From an uncultured Chryseobacterium sp. (lineage in GTDB: Bacteria; Bacteroidota; Bacteroidia; Flavobacteriales; Weeksellaceae): 64,000 bases of DNA. Of the stretch, positions 34,191 to 42,781 are shown piece by piece. Below the pieces are notes generated by a model, which searched no databases, was not told the origin of the DNA, and saw only the letters and a list, made by a program, of their open reading frames with translations. Position numbers and translations under genes: made by a program. Positions within the stretch are counted from its first letter, which is position 1. Every line of letters starts with the position of its first letter. The DNA lies in assembly GCA_913778505.1 (NCBI GenBank), contig CAJYWD010000013.1, forward strand, positions 1 through 64,000, written 5' to 3'.

Positions 34191-34691
34191 CTATTTCAAT
34201 AAGTTAGTAATTTTACCTACCAGCCAATGGTCATCGCTTTTAATGGCCAAATCCATGATGTTGTTGATTTTATTGGTCACGTTTCCAAAATCTTCCATCA
34301 GTTTGACAAATTGTTTTGCCTCATCGGAATCATCTTCTACGTTTTTCAGTTCCTCAAGAAATGCAACAACAGGCTCTATTTCACGTTTTCTGCGCTCTTT
34401 TGTGATTTGTTTGAAGAGAAACCAAACATCTTTTTCAGCTGCGAAATATTCTTTCCTGTCACCTTTCACAAATTCTTTCTTCACGATTCCCCAATCCATC
34501 AGAGCCCGAAGATTCATATTGGCATTACCTCGTGAGATTTCCAGTTTTTCCATGACTTCGTCCGTTGACAATGCTTTTCCTTCCGCCAGGAGCAGAGCGT
34601 GAACCTGCGCCATTGTCCTGTTGATTCCCCAGTTGGTGGCAAAAGTTCCCCAGGTCTGGATATATTTTTCTTTGGCTTCGTCAAGTCTCAT
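34191..34691 (-). CDS. GbsR/MarR-type transcriptional regulator
   Basis: A 166-residue protein. The winged helix-turn-helix (about 20-85) has FATNWGINRTMAQVHALLL, STDEVMEKLEISRGNANMNLRALMDWGIV and a wing KKEFVKGDRKEYF. The C-terminal helices (about 100-165) would dimerise. This matches the GbsR/PadR-like MarR group of Bacteroidetes. The ligand is unknown. It is the first gene of the run membrane protein, DCC protein, TIGR01777, so it likely controls that run. Confidence 0.92.
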   Translation of the reverse strand: MRLDEAKEKYIQTWGTFATNWGINRTMAQVHALLLAEGKALSTDEVMEKLEISRGNANMNLRALMDWGIVKKEFVKGDRKEYFAAEKDVWFLFKQITKERRKREIEPVVAFLEELKNVEDDSDEAKQFVKLMEDFGNVTNKINNIMDLAIKSDDHWLVGKITNLLK

Positions 34692-34762
34692 ATCGCTATT
34701 TATGATACAAATATATAAAATAATCCTGAACTTTCAAAAAATACTGAAAATTGTATAAATTT

Positions 34763-35797
34763 CTAGATGACACTTAGAAAAGCCATCGTATCTACATTAT
34801 CGGCATACGTGTCTAATGACGGGTTTTGTGTCTCTCCAAAAGCTATAGAATCTAATCCCAAGTCCGGCTTTGCAACAATGGCCTGGATCTCATCTCTGTT
34901 GAATTCTACAAATTGTCTGGCATCCTCCAAACTGGTGTAACGGGAAAAATTGATCACAGATAACGGACTGAAAAGCTTTTCGTCTTCCTTCAGCATCACA
35001 AAATTATTATCCCAGAACTGGTCTTGATTTAATAAGTAAATCGCTCTGTTATAGTCGTAATTGTTGGCGTATTTATGATGATTGATGACATCTTTGTAAT
35101 GGATGAAGTTTTCAAACAATCTGTCCACTTTCATATCTTGTGGAATCAGGATTCGCGTTACATTTCTGCATCCTAGTCCGAAATAACGGAAAATATCATC
35201 CGCTAATAATTGCAATTCTTCATCGGTTTCGTCACCATTTAAAACAGCGACTGAGGTTCTGTTCTTTCTGATAATGCTAAGATGATCTTTGAAATAATAT
35301 TCCAGATATCTTGCAGTATTATTGCTTCCCGTTGCAATGACAGCATCGAATTCTTCTAGTTTTTCGACAATGGAGTATTCCATTTCATTGTCAGAAAGCT
35401 CATTCCAAAGCTGCAGAAGATAAGGAAGCATCAATCGATCTTTGGACGATAATTTGATGACCGGAATATGATTACTCAAAATGACAGAAATCACATCGTG
35501 AAAACCAACCAGCGGAATATTACCTGCCAAAATCAAACCTACTCTTTTCGGTGTGTTGGACAATTGATATTTGGACAGCCATTTTTCAATATTGTCTTTC
35601 GTAAACAGACTCGCCCATTGCTGCAGATTGTATCTCTGATTTTCCTGAGTAAACCAAGGATTTTCGATCTCCGAGCGGGTCATGAGATATGCCAGTCGCT
35701 CTTCCTTTTCATTGTAATGTTCACCGTCATTTTTAAGGAAGTTTTGGATAAATTCGCCTAATTTTTCAAGACCCGAAATTTTGTTTTCATTCAGCAT
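34763..35797 (-). CDS. LuxC-like acyl-CoA reductase
   Basis: A 344-residue member of the LuxC/acyl-CoA reductase family within the aldehyde dehydrogenase superfamily. It has RVGLILAGNIPLVGFHD, VIATGSNNTARYLEYYF, the LNGDETDEELQ segment, and the putative catalytic Cys in FRYFGLGCRNVTRIL. It would reduce an acyl-CoA with NADPH to the aldehyde; the chain length is unknown. I chose the ATG at 35797 (MLNENKISGLEKL). There are no lux genes nearby. It is divergent from the ferredoxin gene with almost overlapping promoters. Confidence 0.87.
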   Translation of the reverse strand: MLNENKISGLEKLGEFIQNFLKNDGEHYNEKEERLAYLMTRSEIENPWFTQENQRYNLQQWASLFTKDNIEKWLSKYQLSNTPKRVGLILAGNIPLVGFHDVISVILSNHIPVIKLSSKDRLMLPYLLQLWNELSDNEMEYSIVEKLEEFDAVIATGSNNTARYLEYYFKDHLSIIRKNRTSVAVLNGDETDEELQLLADDIFRYFGLGCRNVTRILIPQDMKVDRLFENFIHYKDVINHHKYANNYDYNRAIYLLNQDQFWDNNFVMLKEDEKLFSPLSVINFSRYTSLEDARQFVEFNRDEIQAIVAKPDLGLDSIAFGETQNPSLDTYADNVDTMAFLSVI

Positions 35798-35814
35798 AGC
35801 TGGCATTTTTTTTG

Positions 35815-35832
35815 TAAATTTGTGCAAAATTA
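35815..35832. promoter_or_regulatory. Back-to-back promoters of ferredoxin and LuxC-like genes
   Basis: TAAATTTG on the plus strand (35815-35822) and TAATTTTG on the minus strand (35825-35832) are both exact TAnnTTTG matches, separated by two bases. They predict leaders of about 18-20 bases for the two genes. RNA polymerase could not occupy both at once. Confidence 0.6.
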
Positions 35833-35846
35833 AAAATAATATAGCA

Positions 35847-36197
35847 ATGGCTATCAAGATTACTGACGAATGTATTAATTGTGGAGCTTGCGAACCGGAA
35901 TGTCCCAACAACGCCATTTACGAAGGCGCAGTGGATTGGAAGGCTTCGGAAGGCACTTCACTGAAAGGAACCGTTGTGCTTTCTTCCGGACTTACAGTGA
36001 ACGCAGATGATGCACAGCAGCCTGTAGAAGATGATTATTACTTCATCGTCACTGATAAATGTACGGAATGCAAAGGGTTTCATGAGGAACCTCAATGCGC
36101 CGCTGTATGCCCTGTGGACTGCTGTGTTCCTGATGAGAATCACGTAGAATCCGAATCGGAACTTTTGGCTAAAAAAGCTTTTCTTCACAACGAATAA
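35847..36197 (+). CDS. 2[4Fe-4S] ferredoxin (Alvin type)
   Basis: A 116-residue electron carrier. The first cluster is CINCGACEPECP (CxxCxxCxxxCP). The second is CTECKGFHEEPQCAAVCP (CX2CX8CX3CP). The eight-residue insertion in the second site is typical of Alvin-type ferredoxins, which have very low redox potential. I chose the ATG at 35847 (MAIKITDECINCGACE); the frame is open further upstream but lies on the promoter. It is divergent from the LuxC-like reductase and 83 bases before serC. A link to serine synthesis is not implied. Confidence 0.93.
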   Translation: MAIKITDECINCGACEPECPNNAIYEGAVDWKASEGTSLKGTVVLSSGLTVNADDAQQPVEDDYYFIVTDKCTECKGFHEEPQCAAVCPVDCCVPDENHVESESELLAKKAFLHNE

Positions 36198-36280
36198 TAT
36201 TTTATTTTCGGGTTAATAACGGCTGGCTTTTAGCTTAGAGCGGTTACCTTAATCCTAACACCTAATGACTTACTCAAAAA

Positions 36281-37336
36281 ATGAAAAAACATAATTTCAG
36301 CGCTGGCCCCAGCATTCTGCCTCAGGAAGTTTTTCAGCAAGCTTCCGAAGCTATTCTTGATTTTAACGGAATGGGATTATCTCTGCTCGAGATTTCTCAC
36401 AGGAGCAAAGAATTTGTAGCGGTAATGGATGAAGCTCGGGCTATTGTAAAAAGGCTGATGAAACTGGGTGATGACTACGAGGTTCTTTACCTTCAGGGCG
36501 GCGCAAGTCTTCAGTTTCTGATGGTTCCTTTTAATCTTTTGTCAAAAGACGGAAAAGCAGCTTACACCAATACCGGCACTTGGGCATCCGGAGCGATTAA
36601 GGAAGCTAAAATGATGGGCAATGTGGATGTAGTCGCTTCTTCCAAAGAATCTAATTTCAATTACATTCCGAAAGATTATTCAGCAGGCGCAGAATACGAT
36701 TATTTTCACTGTACTTCCAATAATACGATTTTCGGCACACAGATGAAAGAATTTCCAAAAGTAGATACACTTTTGGTTTGCGATATGTCATCAGATATTT
36801 TCAGCAGAGAATTGGATTTTTCCCAGTTTGATTTGATCTATGCAGGTGCTCAGAAAAACATGGGTCCGGCGGGAACAACACTCGTAGTTGTTAAAAAATC
36901 AATTCTTGGTAAAACAGGACGCACTATCCCAACCTATCTGGATTATACCGTGCACATCGATAAAGAATCTATGGCCAATACGCCACCGGTTTTTGCAGTT
37001 TATACTTCTTATTTGACGCTCAAACATCTCGAAGAAAATGGCGGAATTGCCGCTGCTGAAGCTAAAAATAATGCAAAAGCAAAATTGCTCTATGATGAGA
37101 TAGACAGCAACCCTAATTTTCAGGGCGTTGCAGCTGTGGAAGACCGTTCTTTCATGAATGTGACGTTCACATTAACCGATGAATCCAAAAAAGAAGCATT
37201 TGACGCAGCCTGGAAAGCTGCGGGCATTAGTGGACTTAATGGTCACAGAAGTGTAGGCGGATACCGTGCAAGCATCTATAACGCCATGCCGATTGAAAGC
37301 GTGCAGGTCTTGGTAGATGTGATGAGAAGCTTATAA
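36281..37336 (+). CDS. serC: Phosphoserine aminotransferase
   Basis: Converts 3-phosphohydroxypyruvate and glutamate to phosphoserine; PLP-dependent. The 351 residues have FSAGPSILP at the start, ISHRSKEF, YLQGGASLQF, the NTGTWASGAIKEA region, VCDMSSDIFSRELDFSQ and the PLP Lys in YAGAQKNMGPAG. It ends HRSVGGYRASIYNAMP. A strong terminator follows at once (37351-37387), so serA probably needs its own promoter; a weak TATCTTAG at 37419-37426 is a candidate. Confidence 0.97.
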   Translation: MKKHNFSAGPSILPQEVFQQASEAILDFNGMGLSLLEISHRSKEFVAVMDEARAIVKRLMKLGDDYEVLYLQGGASLQFLMVPFNLLSKDGKAAYTNTGTWASGAIKEAKMMGNVDVVASSKESNFNYIPKDYSAGAEYDYFHCTSNNTIFGTQMKEFPKVDTLLVCDMSSDIFSRELDFSQFDLIYAGAQKNMGPAGTTLVVVKKSILGKTGRTIPTYLDYTVHIDKESMANTPPVFAVYTSYLTLKHLEENGGIAAAEAKNNAKAKLLYDEIDSNPNFQGVAAVEDRSFMNVTFTLTDESKKEAFDAAWKAAGISGLNGHRSVGGYRASIYNAMPIESVQVLVDVMRSL

Positions 37337-37350
37337 TATCTTCAATACTA

Positions 37351-37387
37351 AAAAAAACGTCCTCAGGTAATTGAGGACGTTTTTTTG
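37351..37387 (+). terminator. Terminator between serC and serA
   Basis: AAACGTCCTCA / TGAGGACGTTT with a GGTAAT loop (37355-37382), then a T-rich tail on both strands. Confidence 0.9.
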
Positions 37388-37494
37388 TTAAATTAATGTT
37401 AATCCAGATAAAAATTCGTATCTTAGCCCACCTCATAATTTTGAATTAAAAAGTGAGGAGCGCCGTTAAGTAAAGGATTTTTGTATTAAAATAA

Positions 37495-38451
37495 ATGATT
37501 GTACTAGCCAATGATGGACTTTCGGAAAAGGGAATTCAGCTTTTGAAAGAAGCGGATATCACAGTTCTGGAAGCCAGAGTCTCTCCAGAACATCTGAGCC
37601 AATTCATCAATGATAATCAGGTGGATGTGCTTTTGGTACGCAGTGCAACGCAGGTAAGAAAAGAGCTGATAGACCGCTGCCCCAGTCTCAAAATTATAGG
37701 CCGCGGCGGCATTGGGATGGACAACATTGACGTAGAATACGCCATTGACAAAGGATTGTACATCATTAATACACCGAAAGCTTCTTGCAAGTCTGTAGCA
37801 GAATTGGTTTTTGCTCATTTCTTCTCTCTCGCCAGATTCCTCCACGAGAGCAACCGGCTGATGCCACTGGAAGGTGAAACACAATTCAATGCACTGAAAA
37901 AATCATTCAACAATGCCACCGAATTATCCGGAAAAACACTTGGTGTTGTCGGAATGGGAAATATTGGATTGGAAGTTATCAAGATTGGAATTGCTCTCGG
38001 AATGAAAATCCTGGCATACAACAGAACTCCAAAGACCGAGACTATCCAGCTGAGTTTTTACGATGGCCAATCTCTCGATTTCACAGTTCAATCCACAGAA
38101 TTATCCGAGGTTTTAGAAAAGTCAGATTTCATCAGCCTTAATACCGGGAAAACCGATGAATACCTGATTGATGCCAAGGAACTTGATTCTATGAAGGAAG
38201 GTGTTTTGATTGCCAATACCGCCCGCGGCGGCGTTATCAATGAAGTTGCACTTCTAGATGCCATCGAAAGTGGAAAAGTTTACGGCGCTGCTCTGGATGT
38301 TTTTGAAAAAGAACCTTCGCCTGAGGTCTTAATCCTTATGAATCCCGCTCTTTCCCTGTCGCCGCATGTGGGAGGCAATACGATTGATGCGCAAAACCGA
38401 ATTGGGGAAGAACTGGCTCAGCAAATCATTAAAATAAAAGCCCAACTATAA
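37495..38451 (+). CDS. serA: D-3-phosphoglycerate dehydrogenase (2-hydroxyacid dehydrogenase)
   Basis: Oxidises 3-phosphoglycerate, the first step of serine synthesis. The 318-residue protein has the substrate-side GRGGIGMDNIDVEYA, NAD-binding GKTLGVVGMGNIGLEVIKIG, the catalytic Arg in NTARGGVINE, Glu in DVFEKEPSPE and His in LSPHVGGNT. It lacks the C-terminal ACT domain of longer SerA forms, so feedback by serine is not expected through that domain. It is followed after 3 bases by DUF1015. Confidence 0.92.
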   Translation: MIVLANDGLSEKGIQLLKEADITVLEARVSPEHLSQFINDNQVDVLLVRSATQVRKELIDRCPSLKIIGRGGIGMDNIDVEYAIDKGLYIINTPKASCKSVAELVFAHFFSLARFLHESNRLMPLEGETQFNALKKSFNNATELSGKTLGVVGMGNIGLEVIKIGIALGMKILAYNRTPKTETIQLSFYDGQSLDFTVQSTELSEVLEKSDFISLNTGKTDEYLIDAKELDSMKEGVLIANTARGGVINEVALLDAIESGKVYGAALDVFEKEPSPEVLILMNPALSLSPHVGGNTIDAQNRIGEELAQQIIKIKAQL

Positions 38452-38454
38452 TAT

Positions 38455-39696
38455 ATGCCTGTATTTAAACCATTTAGAGGAATCAGACCTAATCCTGATT
38501 TTATTGATGTTTTCCCGACGTACTCTCTCGATAATTATACTCAGGAGGAAATCAACAAAAAATCTCAGGTGGATGATTCTTATATTCAAATGATAAAACC
38601 TGCGGTGGTGAGCAAGTCCAAAGATGTGGACAGAAACCTCAGGAAAATACGTTCTAATTTTGAAGAGCTGTTGCAAGATAAAAAAATCACCCAGGACGAT
38701 TCTGCCTACTATCTCTATGAGCAGACGCTGCCGGACAAAACCAGTTTCCGCGGCCTGATGGGATTAGTGAGCGTAGATGATTTCTGGGATGGCAAAATCA
38801 AGAAACATGAATCTACGATTACGGAGCGCCGTCTGAAGATGGCACATTATCTGGAGAAAGTGGGCGTGCAGGCAGAACCCGTACTCCTCACGTACCATTC
38901 TAATTCCAAGGTAGAATTACTAATGAACCATGAACAGAAAAATGTTCCGATCATCAATTATACAGATGATAAAGGCGTGAGGCATAAAATCTGGAGAATC
39001 GACAACCGGTTAAAACTTCAGCAGTTTAAGGAAGTTCTGGATCCTATTGATTCATTTTATATTGCCGATGGACATCACAGGATTGGTTCGGTAGCAGAAT
39101 ATGCCAAGAAGCAAAGAGACAAATACAAAAGATCTCACGGTACAGAGCATTACAACTTTGTTTTCAGCTTTATTGTCTCCAATCAGTCTATCAAGATTAA
39201 CGACTATAACCGCCTTCTGAAAGACCTGAATGGACTGTCTGCTGAGGATTTCATCGCAAAACTCCAGGAAGATTTTCAAATCCATGAGAAGGGCGAAGCT
39301 CCTTACTTTCCTTCACAGAAATTCCACATCAGTATGTACCTGGACGGAAAATTTTACAGTCTTCACGTGAAGCACAGCATCCGCGAGCAGTACAAAAATG
39401 ATAATGACTTGGATCATTACCTGGTTAACAAATATATCTTCGAGAATATTCTGGGAATAGAAAATGCCAAGCATACCGATAAGATCACTTATCTCAAGGG
39501 CACTTCCGACATTCGCGGAATCCAGGAGATGAAAGAAAAAGTGGACAGCGGCGAGTACAAAGTAGGTTTTGGAATATACCCGATCAGCTTTACAGATCTT
39601 CTTAGAATTTCTGATAAAGAAATCAAAATGCCACCCAAATGCACACTCATAGAACCTAAGCTGATTACAGCGCTGATCATGTATGATATGAAGTAA
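38455..39696 (+). CDS. DUF1015 family protein
   Basis: A 413-residue protein. The start MPVFKPFRGIRPNPDFIDVF, the central YLYEQTLPDKTSFRGLMGLVSV and DSFYIADGHHRIGSVAEYAKK are hallmarks of DUF1015. The His-rich GHHR suggests a metal or phosphate site; this is inferred. It begins 3 bases after serA, and the same pairing recurs in Bacteroidetes. A serine-related role, perhaps the missing phosphoserine phosphatase step, is plausible but unproven. A short hairpin with T4 follows. Confidence 0.92.
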   Translation: MPVFKPFRGIRPNPDFIDVFPTYSLDNYTQEEINKKSQVDDSYIQMIKPAVVSKSKDVDRNLRKIRSNFEELLQDKKITQDDSAYYLYEQTLPDKTSFRGLMGLVSVDDFWDGKIKKHESTITERRLKMAHYLEKVGVQAEPVLLTYHSNSKVELLMNHEQKNVPIINYTDDKGVRHKIWRIDNRLKLQQFKEVLDPIDSFYIADGHHRIGSVAEYAKKQRDKYKRSHGTEHYNFVFSFIVSNQSIKINDYNRLLKDLNGLSAEDFIAKLQEDFQIHEKGEAPYFPSQKFHISMYLDGKFYSLHVKHSIREQYKNDNDLDHYLVNKYIFENILGIENAKHTDKITYLKGTSDIRGIQEMKEKVDSGEYKVGFGIYPISFTDLLRISDKEIKMPPKCTLIEPKLITALIMYDMK

Positions 39697-39719
39697 ATTT
39701 ACAATCTGAAAAACTGAGA

Positions 39720-39740
39720 GACAGCACTGTGCTGTCTTTT
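39720..39740 (+). terminator. Terminator of serA-DUF1015
   Basis: GACAGCA / TGCTGTC with a CTG loop and a T4 tail, 24 bases after the DUF1015 stop. The tail is short, so termination may be partial. Confidence 0.6.
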
Positions 39741-39890
39741 GACTATCATTTTTTAATGCTGGTTATCAACACCTTATATAGATGCATGATGAATAAGCAA
39801 ATCCCCGGTCAAATTATTAACTTTAGTTAAAAGTTAATTGTCTATCTTTACTCGGCAAAACACAAAGGATATAGTAATGATTATTTAAAT

Positions 39891-42092
39891 ATGTATCCGA
39901 AGGAATATATTGACTGTGACCAAGAGCCGATTCACATTTGCGGTGCGGTTCAGGATTATGGCTTTTTGATTGGTGTCAAAGACTCTGAGGTCGTTTTCTA
40001 CAGTGAAAACGTCTTGGAGCTATTCTCCGTGCAGTCATCTTTCCTGCTTGGGAAGAATATAGATGCGCTGTTTTCTGAACTCAATATTGATGTGAACCCT
40101 GATAATTATTCCGATAACGAAATTCTTGCTGTTCAGCGCATTAATTATCAGGATCAGGAATACACGCTCAGCATTCATACCCATAATGGTTTTGTTTTTT
40201 ACGAGATCGAGAAAGTGCTGCCCAATCATAAAATCAACCGTGAATATGCGGCGATACAGACCATCCTGCGAAATTCTGTGGATGAAAACATCTGGAAACT
40301 GCTCCTGAAAGAGATTCAGGAAGTCATCGATTTCGACCGTGCTATGATCTATCAGTTTCTCTACGATGGCAGCGGACAGGTTATTGAAGAACTTGTAAAA
40401 CCAAACCTCGAGAGTTATCTGCATCTCCATTATCCCGAATCTGATATTCCGGCGCAGGCACGTGCTCTTTACATGAAAAATCCTGTACGGATCACTTCGC
40501 ACGTCTCTGGAAAAACGTGGCCAGTTGTCGGCATCATTCCAAAAGAGGAAATCGACATGACCTACACAGTCACCAGAGCGTCCTCACCCATGCATATACA
40601 GTATCTTAAAAATGCTAATGTAGAGGCGAGCTTCAGCACGTCCATCATTGTCAATGGTGAGCTTTGGGGGATGGTAGCCTGCCAGAATGCGGCGCCTAAA
40701 CATCTGGATCTCCAGTCGAGACTACTTGCTGAAACGCTTACCAGAACATCGGCTAATGCCTTTGCGTCCTACCGCGCACTGGAGACATTGCAGGAATATC
40801 AGCGCATCAATCTGAACAACATAACGCTTCGCCAGAATCTTCTGAATGAGGAAAGTTTCGGCAAAGCTCTCGAAAACAATATTGATGATATCATGCATAC
40901 CTGCGATGCGGATGGCATTATCATTAAAATCAATAACGAAATCCTCGTTGCGGGTAATACACCCAGCCACAATGACATTCAAAAAATCATTGATTGGAGT
41001 AAGGAAAACAATCAGGATTTTGATGAAAATATCTACATAACCAACACGTTCTGCAACATCATTACAGACCTGGAAAATCAGGAAAAGTCCTGTGGCATCA
41101 TCATCAGTGTTCTGGGGAATAATACATCGGACATGCTGATCTGGCTTAGAAAAGAGCAGGGTCATAAGATCAAATGGGCCGGAAAGCCGGAGAAAGAAGT
41201 TATTTCGGAAATTAAGGATGGCAAAGAAATCATCAAATTTTCTCCGAGAAAGTCCTTCGAAGTATGGAAAGAATATGTGAAAGGCACGTCTCTCCCCTGG
41301 AAAATCAAGGAAATTGAATCTGCAAAATGGATCACCTCGGTCATTCTGAAGGCTTCGCATACCAAATCTTCACAGATCCAGGACCTGAACAATCAGTTGA
41401 AAGAACTCAATGCAGAACTCGATTCTTTCTCACACACCATTTCTCATGACCTCAATACGCCGCTCACCGTTATCAAACTTAATGCGCAGCTGGCCAAAAA
41501 AGTATCGGAGCCGGCACACCTTCAGAAGACGCTGGATAACGTGATCATGCAAGTGGATACGATGAGTGATATGATCCGTAACGTCCTGGAACTGAGCCGT
41601 ATCAAAAAGTCGGAAATCGAGTTGAGAAGCGTGGAGGTAAAATCGCTCATCAGCAAACTTGTAGAAGATTCGAAGATCAGTTTCGAATCACCAAATACCT
41701 CAATTGATATCCAGAACACACCAGAAGTTCTTGGCGATAAGACCATGGTGTATCAGGTTTTCGGCAACGTGATCGGTAATGCGGTGAAGTATTCCTCGAA
41801 ATCTGAAAAGCCAAGTGTCAAAATTATCGGCGAAGTGCATAACGATCTTGTGATTTACCGGATTTCTGACAATGGTATCGGTATCGATAAAAAAGAGGCC
41901 AAGAAAATGTTCAAGATCTTCAGCAGGATGGACAATGCCAAAGGTTTTAACGGTAATGGTGTCGGACTGAGCATCGTACACCATCTTATGGAGAAAATGG
42001 GCGGCAAAATCTCTTACGAAAGCGAAGCCGGAAAAGGGACGACCTTTATTTTAAAATTTCAAAAACCCAATTATGATTTCGTCAATTCTTAA
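39891..42092 (+). CDS. bphP: Bacteriophytochrome histidine kinase
   Basis: A 733-residue red/far-red light sensor kinase. Cys9 in DCDQEPIHI is in the position that binds biliverdin in BphPs. PAS (about 1-115), GAF (about 120-310) and PHY (about 315-500) domains follow. The conserved PASDIP motif reads PESDIP, with the invariant Asp kept, and the chromophore-pocket His is in SSPMHIQYL. The kinase part has the phospho-accepting His in ISHDLNTPLT and the ATP-binding SDNGIGID and GVGLSIV. There is no receiver domain or adjacent response regulator. A TATCTTTA motif at 39843-39850 may be the promoter. Its end overlaps the heme oxygenase gene by 20 bases. Confidence 0.95.
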   Translation: MYPKEYIDCDQEPIHICGAVQDYGFLIGVKDSEVVFYSENVLELFSVQSSFLLGKNIDALFSELNIDVNPDNYSDNEILAVQRINYQDQEYTLSIHTHNGFVFYEIEKVLPNHKINREYAAIQTILRNSVDENIWKLLLKEIQEVIDFDRAMIYQFLYDGSGQVIEELVKPNLESYLHLHYPESDIPAQARALYMKNPVRITSHVSGKTWPVVGIIPKEEIDMTYTVTRASSPMHIQYLKNANVEASFSTSIIVNGELWGMVACQNAAPKHLDLQSRLLAETLTRTSANAFASYRALETLQEYQRINLNNITLRQNLLNEESFGKALENNIDDIMHTCDADGIIIKINNEILVAGNTPSHNDIQKIIDWSKENNQDFDENIYITNTFCNIITDLENQEKSCGIIISVLGNNTSDMLIWLRKEQGHKIKWAGKPEKEVISEIKDGKEIIKFSPRKSFEVWKEYVKGTSLPWKIKEIESAKWITSVILKASHTKSSQIQDLNNQLKELNAELDSFSHTISHDLNTPLTVIKLNAQLAKKVSEPAHLQKTLDNVIMQVDTMSDMIRNVLELSRIKKSEIELRSVEVKSLISKLVEDSKISFESPNTSIDIQNTPEVLGDKTMVYQVFGNVIGNAVKYSSKSEKPSVKIIGEVHNDLVIYRISDNGIGIDKKEAKKMFKIFSRMDNAKGFNGNGVGLSIVHHLMEKMGGKISYESEAGKGTTFILKFQKPNYDFVNS

Positions 42093-42609
42093 GGAAAAAA
42101 CCAAAACTCATCACGACGACACCGAAGCCAGACTACAATCTCAGAAAATATTTGACAAATCTTACACTTTAGATGATTATAAAAATCTGCTGATCCATAA
42201 TTATCAGCTCATCAGCAGGTTCGAGCCTCAGATCCACGCTAAGCTGAAGCAACACTCCAGGTTGAAATTAGCCCAAAGAAGCAAACTAGACTCTTTGAAA
42301 ACGGATCTTCAAAATCTCAATATCAATCACGATCTGCCCGCACATTCCGATGATTTGAAAAATGAAGCGGAGGCGTTTGGAGCGCTCTACGTGATGGAAG
42401 GTTCTACTTTAGGTGGCAATGTGATCGCCAAACAACTGAAAAAAAATCCTGAATTTGAAAACGTAGAATTCAATTATTTCGGGGTGTACGGAGCGCAAAC
42501 AGGAGCACTTTGGCAGGAATTCAAATCGATTATCGATGAGACCATTACCGAGGAACAGTACAACGATTGCGTTGCCGGAGCGAAGAAAGCCTATCAGCTA
42601 CTTGCATAA
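42073..42609 (+). CDS. Biliverdin-producing heme oxygenase
   Basis: Cleaves heme to biliverdin, the chromophore of bacteriophytochrome. The 178-residue all-helical protein starts MISSILKEKTKTHHDDTE with the likely proximal His in the HHDDTE segment. It has FGALYVMEGSTLGGNVIAKQL with the distal-helix Gly residues, and a C-terminal helix ending GAKKAYQLLA. The 20-base overlap with the bphP end suggests translational coupling. A strong terminator follows. Confidence 0.93.
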   Translation: MISSILKEKTKTHHDDTEARLQSQKIFDKSYTLDDYKNLLIHNYQLISRFEPQIHAKLKQHSRLKLAQRSKLDSLKTDLQNLNINHDLPAHSDDLKNEAEAFGALYVMEGSTLGGNVIAKQLKKNPEFENVEFNYFGVYGAQTGALWQEFKSIIDETITEEQYNDCVAGAKKAYQLLA

Positions 42610-42630
42610 TAAATGAAGTCAATAAAAAGT

Positions 42631-42665
42631 AAAAATCCTTTCAAAACAATTTTGAAAGGATTTTT
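42631..42665 (+). terminator. Terminator of bphP-heme oxygenase
   Basis: A 16-bp perfect stem, AAAAATCCTTTCAAAA (42631-42646) with TTTTGAAAGGATTTTT (42650-42665), with a CAA loop. Confidence 0.9.
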
Positions 42666-42723
42666 GTTATGACTTATTCTACCAAAGCCTTACACTTGCA
42701 AGCCTTGTTACCTGATTTATTTG

Positions 42724-42754
42724 TAAAAAAAAGAGTGAAAAATTAATTTCACTC
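42724..42754 (-). terminator. Terminator of the cyclophilin-FKBP fusion gene
   Basis: GAGTGAAA / TTTCACTC (42733-42754), followed on the minus strand by T8. Confidence 0.85.
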
Positions 42755-42781
42755 CTTTTTAATATTCTCAAAATAATCTGA

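Noticed and set aside
34763-35797. Bioluminescence locus suggested by LuxC
   Set aside because: No luxA, luxB, luxD or luxE homologues are near. LuxC-like reductases occur in many non-luminous Bacteroidetes.
40722-41360. 212-residue minus-strand ORF
   Set aside because: Antisense to the bacteriophytochrome gene; no family pattern.
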